A DNA stretch of 64,000 nucleotides from Hanleya hanleyi (GCA_036873755.1 JAVTVY010020404.1:1-64000); one strand, 5' to 3'. Positions 22,201 through 35,969 are shown, numbered from the stretch's first letter. Notes: generated by a model not told the origin, from the letters alone. Numbers and translations are program-made.

Positions 22201-25100
22201 TATTACTGGTTGAAAATAACTACAAAATGGGTCCTTTACCATGCCGATTTCTGGAAATAGAGATCAATGCCAAAATCGGATGTTAAAAAATAGGAAGAAA
22301 CCTCAAATCGTAAGTATAGATAGGGATATATGTAGATCATGATCTATTCTCAATTGATATGACTGCTCATTTGTCTATAAATATCGGCTTTATGGGATAT
22401 ATCGAATAACTTCCAGTTTCAAGCAGATTTATCCACCACAGATATCGATCCGGGGCACGGAAATGACAGGAACTCCATGGGAAAAATATATTATCTCCAG
22501 GAAGTGTGAAAATGTCGACAGGCTTATTAATTTAGTTCGTTTGGTGCTAAATTGTAAGCCAACGGTAAGAATGATCTTGCTTTTCTGATACAGAATGACA
22601 TGTTGAATTGCTAGCACCAAATTTGTTATATGTCACAAAAATATTGAACTCCGATTTATTAACGCTGGTGTTATCAGCTGTCTCTCCGTCTTATATTCCA
22701 GACTGTATGAAGCTATTTTCAGGAATCCTGTCTTACACACCAAAGAAAAAATACATGTGGCGAAGAGAATGTGTTGATAGTTTTCTCTTTCGAGGAACTT
22801 TCTCTTTATTGATGGGCTTTTTCGCCCCCATGTCATGATTAGTTGAAAACTGTTAGATTTTGGTACAAAATGGTGGTGACAATAAGATAAGAATGAGACA
22901 ATAACTGACAAAAGTTTGACAGCCGCTGTGCACGAAATTTCTTCGTGTCAGTATTTGCAAGTACTTCATCATATAACTACATTCGCGCCATCATTCCTGC
23001 AGATGTGCAATAAAACAACTAAACTTTGGTGAAAATGACAATGGTCAAAAGTATTCAATGATTTTGGAATGTCACTGAATGCCAGACGCTAAATCTCCAA
23101 TACTGTAGAAAATTCTTTTCGAATAGCATTGTCTTCGAGTTTTCGGCTATGGAGACTTGAAGCAAGTTGCGGTTATGAATGTTCCCCTCAACGCCAAGAA
23201 GATATCAATACATTATTCAAATGGTCCATATATGCTTCAAATTGATATAGACGAAGAGTGTTCATATTTCAGAAGTAATTGCCAAGATAGACAACTGCTA
23301 TGATACATGCATCTTTTCATAGCCGGGTGACTGGAAAACCACGCCTCATGCGCAAGCAATGGTACGTAACATAGAATACGTTTTACGCGTCTAGAAATAT
23401 AATTTAACCAATACATTATTGGATCTGCGGTTTGTTGTCATAAAGATTTCACACGGGTGCTTGTCCTGTACAAGGATATTGCGGCGTTGAGTGTTTATCT
23501 TGAAACTGCTTGTGCCTTCGGTGAATAACAATATTCAGAAATCCGACTTAGTCCTGATTTCGAAACTTCACAGTTAAAACAACAGGCTCGGGATTTCATA
23601 TCAGATGAAAAACAAGTTATCGTCTAACTGCTTTATGGTCTTGGCGATAACTGTTTCTGAAAGCATTTGGACACCAGAGATGTTTTGTTAACACGACAGT
23701 CCTCGATACTTTTATCAGATACAGTCTTCAATATCAGATTATAGAACACTGGATGGTGGTTGGTACTTAAGAGAGCGACCATTGCATAAATTAAACGCAA
23801 CATAACAAAGGTGGTGGAAAAAGATGTTGGCGTACTGACATGAAGTCATATGACCCCACAGGCAAATGTACTGACTGCATATTTCTAAAAATATCTCAAG
23901 AACCAAAATTGATACCAGCGATCAATTGTATCCCAGGTACTGTACTGTTCATACGGATATCTCAAATGGCAGTCCGTTTACCTCGCATTTTGGAAATTGT
24001 TATAATTCAGTATTTAAGACGATTGTGAGACTGGAAGAGGAGATGTGTTAAAGGGATCAGAAAATTGACCAGAATATGTGTATCTGCCAGTACTACCGTT
24101 ATAAACGCGATATCATGAATTCAACATATAAGCGCCTATCGCCAAAATACGATCAAGTTGGCAGAAAATTCACCCCACATTTTTTTGCAAGCCATGTTTG
24201 TGGCCGATTTTCATTCGCTCCCTACAATATGCCGAAACATGCCAGTAACACACAAAATATGTTTTAAGCGTGAATTTTCCCCACCATTTTATAAATCTGG
24301 TCAATTGGAAATTTTCGATGGAGAACAGTTCCAAAACTTCTGTACCAAAGCTTTGCATTTGAAAGGAACTGTACAGATTGGATGATGAGCCAATCACCCT
24401 TTTCTCATGAAACTATATGCTTCACCATTGTTGGGTACTGTATGTTAGTACGAGATGACCTAGGACAATCAACACTAGTCAAAACGGTGGAATTTGTTTG
24501 TCATTCCGTATTAAGTGGACATTTGCATAGATTATATAAAGAAACCGCTGCAATATTTAGAAGGATATTAAACTTTATTTGAAACCTGAACCTGACAGCA
24601 GCTTATTCTGACAGCAGTAAATAAGCGATAAGCCGTAGAATGTCTGTTCATGCATAAAACAGTTTCAACAATGAGTGATTCACAGTTTCGAAGTTCCTTC
24701 CAAACGGATATTCCTTCCCGGTGGAATTATGATATACTGAACACTGATCTGTCTTACCTCGTTCATGGGCTGCAATATAAGAATTGCGGTAGAACTGAAT
24801 CAGTATCGGGAGTGATCGATAACACAATGTACATACGGTCAACAGTTTTACTAAGATCAAGATAATTCCAACCAGAATTTCCAATCAGATATTTATGAAA
24901 TGTTCCCAATGTGTGCTAGTCTTCCGCGCGCCGATGATAGGCTATCGCAAACCTTTTGGACAATGCTCCTGGCTTGTGATTGGACTCGCAAAATGACCTT
25001 GATATGTTTAAATTCTGGATATTGACAGGATTGATGGAATCCCGTTATAAACAGAGTGAAAACACCAGACTCTTCAGTTTCAATATACTAATTGGTTCGA
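22201..25100. repeat. unit body, nearly identical to 30883-33834
   Basis: Very similar to 30883-33834 with few substitutions and small indels. Short ORFs in both copies have the same reading frames only because the DNA is nearly identical. None shows a recognisable domain. Confidence 0.7.
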
Positions 25101-25154
25101 CGACGGAGACTACTCCATATTTCTGAACTCGATGACTCCATGCCGCCATAGTGT

Positions 25155-25514
25155 TTGAAGTGGTTTGCCAGGAAGCAGGCGATCATGATGCTGCATGCGA
25201 GAGAACTTATAAGGAGTCGGGTTTATTGGAACTGTTTGCTGTGTTTCGGAATTGCAATCAGTAACTGGATAAATACAGACGATAACATTTCCTTCTCTCG
25301 TCTTATTGCAGATAACAATCTCATAAACGCCGATGTTCAAGCATTCAAGCGTAGATTATCGCGCTTTATCACCAATATTGACAGAGTATTATTCATACGA
25401 AATGTTTACATTACAGACAAATTTGATACGGGTATTTTTGTTGATAATACATCAGAGAATTTAATACATCTTCTCTTACTTGACATCAGAGTTGACGTTA
25501 TTTATATGGCTTGA
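25155..25514 (+). other. 119-codon ORF conserved in tandem units, function unknown
   Basis: The ORF starts at ATG (MKWFARKQAIMMLHAREL) and recurs at 33889-34248 with one residue change. A partly matching region occurs at 42280-42640, and a distant relative of its first third lies near 17150 and 26960. I recognise no domain; the segment LISRLIADNNL-like is not diagnostic. Because the DNA is nearly identical between units, the open frame alone is weak evidence for a gene. A minus-strand frame (25110-25340) is also open over the same DNA. Confidence 0.25.
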
Positions 25515-25669
25515 GTGATCCAGATATATTTCAGATCCCTTTTTCATCCTAACCGCATTGGCGTTACTGATAAATGACTAACACTAACATTCTATTGTTA
25601 GTTGCAAATCAGGGACAGGGTAATATTTCCCAAGGTACGGGCCTGTGCATTTCAAAAATACATTTCAAA

Positions 25670-25952
25670 ATACAAGCATCTGGTCCGTCATTCATAATTC
25701 AGCCGTCGTCCATTAAAGAATATCCGCGTCCTTAATCCAAAGACCTATTTCATATTCCATATAACCGTATTAGTACCAAATTCAAAAAGACAATCGTAGT
25801 ATACATAAACATGGGCTAGTTTCTTGCAAGAGAGAAGCGGTCAACAGTTTTCAATGATGCCGGCAAGAGATCATGATTTTCCAAAAATATCAAATCCGTA
25901 TCGCTGATCAGTATTCTTAATCCATAATATTCGTTGTAAAGTCTTCATCTAG
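25670..25952 (-). repeat. Penelope-like terminal repeat, unit 1
   Basis: Matches 42955-43250 and 44046-44330 from the GTCCGTCATTCATAATTCAG end through to GCTGATCAGTATTCTTAATCC. It lacks the structured motif. Confidence 0.7.
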
Positions 25953-26601
25953 TCGATGTGCCGGCTATGAAGGAAAATAAATACGTGAGCGCCCCCCGCT
26001 CCCATGAAACACCCCTACCAACCCACATATACACACACATTGAAACACTAGGCTTTAAAATACTTAATTTTGGAGCTGAATGTTTATCTACTATAATGGC
26101 TAGCCAATATTGTATTATATCATATACATTGAACAATGTTATGATGTTCAACCAATCAACTTTAGGAATCCATCCCATATTGGAACAATTACGTCTGAAC
26201 AGTAAAACATGCCACCCAAGAATTAAATGATGATATTCTATATCCTCCAGCCAACATATGTTTTTAACATAATGGATCACAAGCAGTTTTAAATACTCTA
26301 ATTTAATGGATCACAAGCAGTTCTAAATACTCTGATTTTAAACCAATCATCTTGAAATTTATTAGGTCTTCCAGAATTCCATTTGTGTTGATGAAACAAT
26401 TCAGTTTGGCCAGTAAAGAATAATTTAATGTTGAAATTCTATCTGTTGTATCCAGTGTTGTGTTTTCCTATATACAGTCACAGTCTCGACCACAATGCGG
26501 TACATTGGTAAAAAAATAGAATGGTTGACAGAACAGTGTAGTTTGACAGAACAGATGGGTTATTTGTTTGAGCTGATCTGTCATCACAGCCTCCGAGCTA
26601 G

Positions 26602-26696
26602 CGTCTCTCATTCCGCTTAAATGACGCTAGGGACCGTGTGGATACTTCATAGCCTCCACTTGAACATTGGTAATAAAAGCGCGGTTGGGGTACTGA
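26602..26696 (+). other. structured RNA-like motif, copy 2 (degenerate)
   Basis: Same layout as copy 1: CTAGCGT, ACGCTAGG, CGTGTGGA...TCCAC, then GTAATAAAAGCGCGG. The third helix is weakened (CATTGG against TTGGGG), suggesting decay. Confidence 0.45.
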
Positions 26697-27171
26697 GGCT
26701 ACTTCCTAGAATCTACCGTATTATCGGGTCTGAATGATAGGTGCTGAGGGATGCTTTCCTGTAGAGTCATGATTGCTTTTTAGGCGCCAGACGTCGTCAA
26801 TTTTTCCTACCTTTTGCATATCGCTCCAATTACACAAGCAGTGTTTCGAGATACCTTAAATTATGGAATGCCACTGGCATCAAATAAATAAAATACGATT
26901 ATACCGTATCCGAATAATAAGGGCTCGGAGTCGACGAACCCCTCATTATTTTCGAAATTAGTGAAACCGTGTTGCCATCATGTTTCAAGTGTTTTGCAGA
27001 ACATAATCATACGCGAATTTATACTCACCAGGGCTTATTGGAGAATTATGTTGTCTATCGGAATCATTCCGTCGTACTGTCGTCAATATCATTCCCTGGG
27101 TAAATATCGCGATCTCATAAACGCCGATGTTTTCCATCGGAATGTTGGGCTCAATTTCCAATAATGGGTCT

Positions 27172-27195
27172 GGTTAGGGTTAGGGTTAGGGTTAG
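27172..27195 (+). repeat. interstitial telomere-type repeat, unit 2
   Basis: GGTTAG repeated four times. The matching position in unit 1 (about 17335) has unrelated sequence of similar length, so the repeats were gained or lost in one lineage. Confidence 0.8.
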
Positions 27196-27703
27196 CACTG
27201 GAGACACTATAACAAGTACGGAATATCTATCTATTTGTTGATGATACAGTAAATGTATTTGAGATGTTTTGCCTTGGTAATATTATATTGCATTATCACA
27301 TAAATGCCTATGATACTGGACATTTAGCCACGTTGTATACTGTGGAATGACACCCACCCATGTCATGATATGGATTTCTGCCCTCACGCGCGGGTCTGAT
27401 ATCTGTTATCCGCCCTTGTGCTGATATCGCGCACGGGAGTGGTTTCCCTTCGAGGAACTCGTCATATTCTCTCTGCAGTCTGGTCGAGCGCACTTTTGTG
27501 CTTTTCAACTGGATCTTGCTACGCGTTAAATTTTTGAGGTATGCGTAGTCACCCGGTAATCGATCCCGGATTTTAACCTTTTGGCAACATTGAATGTATT
27601 CTACCGAGGGTCCAATTTTCGATGAAACAGTTGCATGTAAAAATAAAATCTATGCCTACATGCTTTGTCAATTACAATGCTACCATTCATCTATAAATAT
27701 GTG

Positions 27704-27858
27704 ACAAATAGATTATCATATCCCCATTTCCATATCGTCCCTGGTATCGGCACTCGACTCGCATATCAGCCCTCGGCAATTCGGCCCTCTAACTGATATG
27801 GTAGTCTCGGGCTGGTACCAGGGCCGAGCTGGAAATGGGTATACAATAATCTCTATTT
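27704..27858. mobile_element. hairpin MITE (about 155 bp)
   Basis: Two arms of ~50 bp are inverted copies: the left arm includes CCCATTTCCATATCG and GCATATCAG, the right arm CTGATATGG and GAGCTGGAAATGGG. The arms extend outward through AGATTAT/ATAATCT. It lies inside a segment absent from unit 1. Confidence 0.6.
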
Positions 27859-28899
27859 AGAACTGAATTTATGGATATTGATGGATCTGTTTTAAATTTA
27901 GTGGCAATTATATGAACATCGGTTGACCCGGTTATACATTATAGAACGATATTGCATTCTAGCTACATTAGTTTTGTTGATAAATGAGCGAACAATTTTC
28001 AAGAACAAGAATACGAAAATGTACTAACTGCTTCAATATGTTAGATAATGCTTAGTATTTCATGCACTTTATGGCTGTACAAATTGCTTTGATATTACTT
28101 CTTCCATTAGTTTGACAGGGGAACGCTCTTAGATGGATATTTTGTCTCCTGATATATTTAGCAGCATTTCAGGAATTCCCATGTTCTCGCGGTGTAATCT
28201 GGAGTCGATTATACAGACGTATACGAATCAGTGACAAATGAGGTCGCTGTGTTTCAGAGAATCACGGGGATAAAGGGATCAAGGGGATAATAACTACCGA
28301 TTCCTTCCTCCCATAAATATTTCTTCTTTAGCTAGAAATACGTTATTGATGGCTTATGTTCCGATTCAGCACTAAGATATGGTTAACTCCGGGGAGAGTC
28401 AATACTGTGGCCTGGTGACATCGCTTTATGACTGGTATTTGATTCTTAATGGATCCCAGCTGCCGAATATTCCAGTCACTTCGTGCAAGTTTATCTGTGA
28501 AGACAAATCTGGATATTAGTTGAATGGAGTTTAGTGTCGTATTTGTCTGAAGGTTCCCATGGTAAAAGGTAAGCGAAACCAGGATATGAACCGGATGAAC
28601 ACTTGATATGGCAGAACTCGGGATTCCTCACTCTTCAGTTGTCTTATACGGGGGTGCATCACCCGCCGGTATCAGATGAGAGAAGTGAATTTGCTTCTGC
28701 AAAACGCTGAAACTCGGCGTCTATGTAGGTGAAATATTTAGCACTCGTTTGTAACCTTGATGAAAGATTGATATTTTTCACGATTATTGACTCCACCCAC
28801 CTAAAACACCACTGAAGTAAATTTTGTCTAGATTGGCTCCAGGCCTGTTCGCCATTCCCGGTTACACTTATCACATAAACATGGTGATTAATCCACACT

Positions 28900-29700
28900 A
28901 GTGAACAGATTTTAAGGATAGCAATCTAAAAATGAACCAATTGCTTGTATATGTTCGATTACACTGAACAGCGTAATTTCGTACACTGTATGGCTGTACA
29001 AATTGTATTGAAATTATTATTCTTCTATTATTTTGGCACGGGAACTCACTGACATGGACATTTTGTCCCTTGCCAGCCTTATCAGGAACTTCAGAGTTCC
29101 TGGTTGCTCATGGAGTAATCTGAAATCGACTGTACGTTGATATAGGTATGACTTTATATATATGACTTTATATACTATTTTATATTATTTATATGACTTT
29201 ATTTTATTTTATTTATTTTATATATATTTATATGACTTTATATACTATTTAATAATAGCACAATGATTGTCATTTTTCTGTAAATCAAATTATTTCTAAT
29301 CAACTAGGTTATTCTATATGTATATATACTTAATTATCTTCGCTTGATTGTAGATCTGCTCAATAACGGGCGCTGTGAGCAGCAAATAGAGAACCTTGAA
29401 CATTGGTGAGAGATGTGGTTGCTGTGTTTCAGAGAATCAGGGGAATACGGCAAAATAACAAAGGATTTCATTCTCCCATTAATATTGCTTTTTGAAATCG
29501 TTTTTGATGGCATATGTCCTGGTTCTGTACAAACACATCGTGAAGCAGGGGAGATTGTAAACTACTGCCTGGTGACATTGCTTGATGACTGGTATTTAAT
29601 TCTTAATGGATCCCAGCTGCTGAATTTTGCAGTCATTTCGTACAAGTTTGTCTGTGAAGGCAAATCTGGATGTTACCCGAATGAGGTTTAGTGTTGCGTT
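28900..29700. repeat. unit 2 body with AT minisatellite
   Basis: Matches unit 1 around 19960-20460 apart from 29145-29262, an AT-rich tract of repeated TATATGACTTTA-like units found only here. No gene seen. Confidence 0.5.
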
Positions 29701-30258
29701 CGTCTGAATCTTCTCATATACAAGCGTCTAGTCCGTCATTTTATATTCACCGTCGCCATGTCAAAAACTTCCTCGTCTGTGGGAATATATTGTATCTAGG
29801 GTGTCAGGGGTTGGTATCTATCAAACAGTGAGGTGTAACGCACTCTCCAGGCTGAATGATTTATTGGGTTCTCCATGAGGAATGTTCTCTTTTATAATGA
29901 GGCCATTTCATTTGACGCTATTAACACAAAAAACTCAAGTATCGGAAATGCATACCATCAATACCATGTTATTGACATTCGAAAAAATACCTAATTTCCT
30001 CCATTTCTGAATGTTCGAAAATTAAGAAGGTGCGTTATTATTGTAGACGTTATGTTTTTAGATATGCAGACAGTACATTGGTCTGTGGGACCATATGACC
30101 TCATGTCAGTACCCCGGCATCTTTTCCAACCACGTGCATATGATGCGTTTAATTGTGTCATCATCTGGTAGATGGTTGGTGGTTTCATGATGTTGTCGTG
30201 CTCGGGTTATCTTCTCAAAAGTGTGGTTAGACGGTTTAAGCTCAATGTCTTGTGCAAC

Positions 30259-30373
30259 AGCGGTTTTATTTCCGCCACATATGCGGCTGTTGTATTATTT
30301 CTGTTAACATTCTCAGATTCTCTGCTGTATTTTGTTAGGTGAATAAATTCAATTCAATTCAATTTATTTCAAC
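30259..30373 (+). mobile_element. short retroelement 3' tail insertion
   Basis: Inserted between CTTGTGCAAC and ACGTCTTGTGAGAC, which are continuous at 21070 and nearly so at 40995. It ends in AATAAATTCAATTCAATTCA, a tail of short repeats typical of LINE or SINE 3' ends. Confidence 0.55.
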
Positions 30374-30516
30374 GTCTTGTGAGACAATCCATGGCAAGAA
30401 ATAACATGGATTTCAATGCGATTTTAGGATTCATCCAAAAATGTGAATTCAACATAACATCTTAGAAAACCATTTACATGGAAATTCATTTTCTTTGTTT
30501 GTATTTTTATTGCATG

Positions 30517-30878
30517 TTCCTACGAAGTAGGCTACCATCAGCAAATTGTCCGGTAGTCAGTGAGTGAGTGAGTGAGTGAGTGAGTCCATTCGAATCCTTT
30601 CGTCGGCAAAATAAGGAGAACCGTTGACATTAGAACCTTGATTTTTTGCACGAAGGTGCATTAGGGGACTGTTACCAGCTAGTTCTGAGCTGACCTACTT
30701 TTGATGAAAATGTCTGGTGATTTTTGATGAAAATCACTGGTGATTCTGACTTGGGCTGTGCCCATCTCAATATAGGCAGGATTTCATCTTGGGACGGGAG
30801 GATTTCCAAGAGTTTAGAGCGTGTCGCAGTCCTAATGCCTGCCCTACTTCGTAGGTCCCGTGACTTTAGTCACACTGC
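30517..30878 (-). mobile_element. small CATG-target element, copy 2
   Basis: Close copy of 21820-22196, flanked by CATG at 30513-30516 and 30879-30882. The right end reads CCTACTTCGTAGGTCC then GTGACTTTAGTCAC. Confidence 0.7.
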
Positions 30879-33800
30879 CATGTATTACTGGTTGAAAATA
30901 ACTACAAAATGGGTCCTTTACCATGCCGATTTTTGGAAATAGAGATGAATGCCAAAATCGGATGTTAAAAAATAGGAGGAAACCTCAAATCCTAAGTATA
31001 GATAGGGATATATGTAGATCATTATCTATTCGCAATTGATATGACTGCTCATTTGTCTATAAATATCGGCTTTATGGGATATATCGAATAACTTCCAGTA
31101 AACAAAAGGCAACCCCTTCAGCGTAATAGTGTAATTGACAGGAGTCAATTACGGGAGAGGATAAGCAATTTTTCAAGCAGATTTATCCACCACAGATATC
31201 GATCCGGGGCATGGAAATGACAGCAACTCCATGGGAAAAATATATTATCTCCAGGAAGTGTGAAAATGTCGACAGGCTTATTAATTTAGTTCATTTGGTG
31301 CTAAATTGTAAGCCAACGGTAACAATGATCTTGCTTTTCTGATACAGAATGACATGTTGAATTGCTAGCACCCAACATTTGTTATATGTCACAAAAATAT
31401 TGAACTCCGATTTATTAACGCTGGTGTTATCAGCTGTCTCTCCGTCTTATATTCCAGACTGTATGAAGCTATTTTCAGGAATCCTGTCTTACACACCAAA
31501 GAAAAAATACATGTGGAGAAGAGAATGTGTTGATAGTTTTCTCTTTCAAGGAACTATCTCTTTATTGATGGGCTTTTTCGCCCCCATGGCATGATTAGTT
31601 GAAAACTGTTAGATTTTGGTACAAAATGGTGGTGACAATAAGATAAGAATGAGACAATAACTGACAAAAGTTTGACAGCCGCTGTGCACGAAATTTCTTC
31701 GTGTCAGTATTTGCAAGTACTTCATCATATAACTACATTCGCGCCATCATTCCTGCAGATGTGCAATAAAACAACTAAACTTTGGTGAAAATGACAATGG
31801 TCAAAAGTATTCAATGATTTTGGAATGTCACTGAATGCCAGACGCTAAATCTCCAATACTGTAGAAAATTCTTTTCGAATAGCATTGTCTTCTAGTTTTC
31901 GGCTATGGAGACTTGAAGCAAGTTGCGGTTATGAATGTTCCCCTCAACGCCAAGAAGATATCAATACATTATTCAAATGGTCCATATATGCTTCAAATTG
32001 ATATAGACGAAGAGTGTTCATATTTCAGAAGTAATTGCCAAGATAGACAACTGCTATGATACATGCATCTTTTCATAGCCGGGTGACTGGAAAACCACGC
32101 CTCAAGCGCAAGCAATGGTACGTAACATAGAATACGTTTTACGCGTCTAGAAATATAATTTAACCAATACATTATTGGATCTGCGGTTTGTTGTCATAAA
32201 GATTTCACACGGGTGCTTGTCCTGTACAAGGATATTGCGGCGTTGAGTGTTTATCTTGAAACTGCTTGTGCCTTCGGTGAATAACAATATTCAGAAATCC
32301 GACTTAGTCCTGATTTCGAAACTTCACAGTTAAAACAACAGGCTCGGAATTTCATATCAGATGAAAAACAAGTTATCGTCTAACTGCTTTATGGTCTTGG
32401 CGATAACTGTTTCTGAAAGCATTTGGACACCAGAGATGTTTTGTTAACACGACAGTCCTCGATACTTTTATCAGATACAGTCTTCAATATCAGATTATAG
32501 AACACTGGATGGTGGTTGGTACTTAAGAGAGCGACCATTGCATAAATTAAACGCAACATAACAAAGGTGGTGGAAAAAAATGTTGGCGTATGACCCCACA
32601 GACAAATGTACTGACTGCATATTTCTAAAAATATCTCAAGAACCAAAATTGATACCAGCGATCAATTGTATCCCAGGTACTGTACTGTTCATACGGATAT
32701 CTCAAATGGCAGTCCGTTTACCTCGCATTTTGGAAATTGTTATAATTCAGTATTTAAGACGATTGTGAGACTGGAAGAGGAGATGTGTTAAAGGGATCAG
32801 AAAATTGACCAGAATATGTGTATCTGCCAGTACCGCCATTATAAACGCGATATCATGAATTCAACATATAAGCGCCTATCGCCAAAATACGATCAAGTTG
32901 GCAGAAAATTCACCCCACATTTTTTTGCAAGCCATGTTTGTGGCCGATTTTCATTCGCTCCCTACAATATGCCGAAACATGCCAGTAACACACAAAATAT
33001 GTTTTAAGCGTGAATTTTCCCCACCATTTTATAAATCTGGTCAATTGGAAATTTTCGATGGAGAACAGTTCCAAAACTTCTGTACCAAAGCTTTGCATTT
33101 GAAAGGAACTGTACAGATTGGATGATGAGCCAATCACCCTTTTCTCATGAAACTATATGCTTCACCATTGTTGGGTACTGTATGTTAGTACGAGATGATC
33201 TAGGACAATCAACACTAGTCAAAACGGTGGAATTTGTTTGTCATTCCGTATTAAGTGGGCATTTGCAAAGATTATATAAAGAAACCGCTGCAATATTTAG
33301 AAGGATATTCAACTTTATTTGAAACCTGACAGCAGCTTATTCTGACAGCAGTAAATAAGCGATAAGCCGTAGAATATCTGTTCATGCATAAAACAGTTTC
33401 AACAATGAGTGATTCACAGTTTCGAAGTTCCTTCCAAACGGATATTCCTTCCCGGTGGAATTATGATATACTGAACACTGATCTGTCTTACCTCGTTCAT
33501 GGGCTGCAATATAAGAATTGCGGTAGAACTGAATCAGTATCGGGAGTGATCGATAACACAATGTACATACGGTCAACAGTTTTACTAAGATCAAGATAAC
33601 TCCAACCAGAATTTCCAATCAGATATTTATGAAATGTTCCCAATGTGTGCTAGTCTTCCGCGCGCCGATGATAGGCTATCGCAAACCTTTTGGACAATGC
33701 TCCTGGCTTGTGATTGGACTCGCAAAATGACATTGATATGTTTAAATTCTGGATATTGACAGGATTGATGGAATCCCGTTATAAACAGAGTGAAAACACC

Positions 33801-33888
33801 AGACTCTTCAGTTTCAATATACTAATTGGTTCGACGACGGAGACTACTCCATATTTCTGAACTCAATGACTCCATGCCGCCATAGTGT

Positions 33889-34248
33889 TTGAAGTGGTTT
33901 GCCAGGAAGCAGGCGATCATGATGCTGCATGCGAGAGAACTTATAAGGAGTCGGGTTTATTGGAACTGTTTGCTGTGTTTCGGAATTGCAATCAGTAACT
34001 GGATAAATACAGACGATAACATTTCCTTCTCTCGTCTTATTGCAGATAACAATCTCATAAACGCCGATGTTCAAGCATTCAAGCGTAGATTATCGCGCTT
34101 TATCACCAATATTGACAGAGTATTATTAATACGAAATGTTTACATTACAGACAAATTTGATACGGGTATTTTTGTTGATAATACATCAGAGAATTTAATA
34201 CATCTTCTCTTACTTGACATCAGAGTTGACGTTATTTATATGGCTTGA
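33889..34248 (+). other. 119-codon ORF, unit 2 copy
   Basis: One residue different from 25155-25514 in translation (a Phe-to-Leu change in the VLFIRN/VLLIRN segment). Same caveats: no recognised domain, preserved because the surrounding DNA is nearly identical. Confidence 0.25.
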
Positions 34249-34406
34249 GTGATCCAGATATATTTCAGATCCCTTTTTCATCCTAACCGCATTGGCGTTA
34301 CTGATAAATGACTAACACTAACATTCTATTGTTAGTTGCAAATCAGGGACAGGGTAATATTTCCCAAGGTACGGGCCTGTGCATTTCAAAAATACATTTC
34401 AAAATA

Positions 34407-34646
34407 CAAGCATCTGGTCCGTCATTCATAATTCAGCCGTCGTCCATTAAAGAATATCCGCGTCCTTAATCCAAAGACCTATTTCATATTCCATATAACC
34501 GTATTAGTACCAAATTCAAAAAGACAATCGTAGTATACATAAACATGGGCTAGTTTCCTGCAAGAGAGAAGCGGTCAACAGTTTTCAATGATGCCGGCAA
34601 GAGATCATGATTTTCCAAAAATATCAAATCCGTATCGCTGATCAGT
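34407..34646 (-). repeat. Penelope-like terminal repeat, unit 2
   Basis: Same as 25670-25952 except for a deletion of about 45 bp before the GCCGGCTATGAAGG flank. Confidence 0.7.
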
Positions 34647-35289
34647 GCCGGCTATGAAGGAAAATAAATACGTGAGCGCCCCCCGCTCCCATGAAACACC
34701 CCTACCAACCCACATATACACACACATTGAAACACTAGGCTTTAAAATACTTAATTTTGGAGCTGAATGTTTATCTACTATAATGGCTAGCCAATATTGT
34801 ATTATATCATATACATTGAACAATGTTATGATGTTCAACCAATCAACTTTAGGAATCCAACCCATATTGGAACAATTACGTCTGAACAGTAAAACATGCC
34901 ACCCAAGAATTAAATGATGATATTCTATATCCTCCAGCCAACATATGTTTTTAACTAATGGATCACAAGCAGTTCTAAATACTCTAATTTAATGGATCAC
35001 AAGCAGTTCTAAATACTCTGATTTTAAACCAATCATCTTGAAATTTATTAGGTCTTCCAGAATTCCATTTGTGTTGATGAAACAATTCAGTTTGGCCACT
35101 AAAGAATAATTTAATGTTGAAATTCTATCTGTTGTATCCAGTATTGTGTTTTCCTATATACAGTCACAGTCTCGACCACAATGCGGTGCATTGGTAAAAA
35201 AATAGAATGGTTGACAGAACAGTGTAGTTTGACAGAACAGATGGGTTATTTGTTTGAGCTGATCTGTCATCACAGCCTCCGAGCTAGCG

Positions 35290-35384
35290 TCTCTCATTCC
35301 GCTTAAATGACGCTAGGGACCGTGTGGATACTTCATAGCCTCCACTTGAACATTGGTAATAACAGCGCGGTTGGGGTACTGAGG
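35290..35384 (+). other. structured RNA-like motif, copy 3 (degenerate)
   Basis: Nearly identical to the copy at 26602, as expected for a large duplication. Confidence 0.45.
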
Positions 35385-35851
35385 CTACTTCCGAGAATCT
35401 ACCGTATTATCGGGTCTGAATGATAGGTGCTGAGGGATGCTTTCCTGTAGAGTCATGATTGCTTTTTAGGCGCCAGACGTCGTCAATTTTTCCTACCTTT
35501 TGCATATCGCTCCAATTACACATGTCAAGCAGTGTTTCGAGATACCTTAAATTATGGAATCCCACTGGCATCAAATAAATAAAATACGATTATACCGTAT
35601 CCGAATAATAAGGGCTCGGAGTCGACGAACCCCTCATTATTTTCGAAATTAGTGAATCCGTGTTGCCATCATGTTTCAAGTGTTTTGCAGAACATAATCA
35701 TACGCGAATTTATACTCACCAGGGCTTATTGGAGAATTATGTTGTCTATCGGAATCATTCCGTCATACTGTCGTCAATATCATTCCCTGGGTAAATATAA
35801 ACTCCGATGTTTTCCATCGGAATGTTGGGCTCAATTTCCAATAATGGGTCT

Positions 35852-35881
35852 GGTTAGGGTTAGGGTTAGGGTTAGGGTTAG
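35852..35881 (+). repeat. interstitial telomere-type repeat, unit 3
   Basis: GGTTAG repeated five times at the same place as in unit 2, one unit longer. FB2 starts only 43 bp downstream. Confidence 0.8.
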
Positions 35882-35969
35882 CACCGGAGACACTATAACA
35901 AGTACGGAATATCTATCTATTTGTTATGATGGCCGAGAGGGGCCATCGCACTTCGCCCTCAAGAAGTAT

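Larger units (their letters stand above)
16740..26554. repeat. tandem large-repeat unit 1
   Basis: First of about three diverged copies of a ~9-kb unit. The start is set by GTTATTTGTTTGAACTG at 16747, which recurs at 26560 and 35248. Order within the unit: structured motif (16786), a CCATAATGTTTCA module (about 17150), AT-rich body, blocks at 19130-20590 and 20600-21100, LINE copy D, small insertion (21820-22196), 22200-25100 body, a 119-codon ORF region (25155) and a Penelope-like terminal repeat (25670). A block is also duplicated internally: 17936-18180 recurs at 19297-19540. No recognised protein domain in the body. Confidence 0.75.
26555..35242. repeat. tandem large-repeat unit 2
   Basis: Second copy of the ~9-kb unit. 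Same order of blocks as unit 1, with unit-specific insertions at about 27305-27870 (contains a hairpin MITE), an AT minisatellite (29145-29262), a 115-bp LINE-tail insertion (30259-30373) and the second CATG element (30517-30878). It lacks LINE copy D. Confidence 0.75.

Noticed and set aside
25110..25340. Minus-strand ORF shared by the units (WRHG motif)
   Set aside because: Conserved only because the DNA is duplicated; the distant relative near 17150 has stops in this frame.
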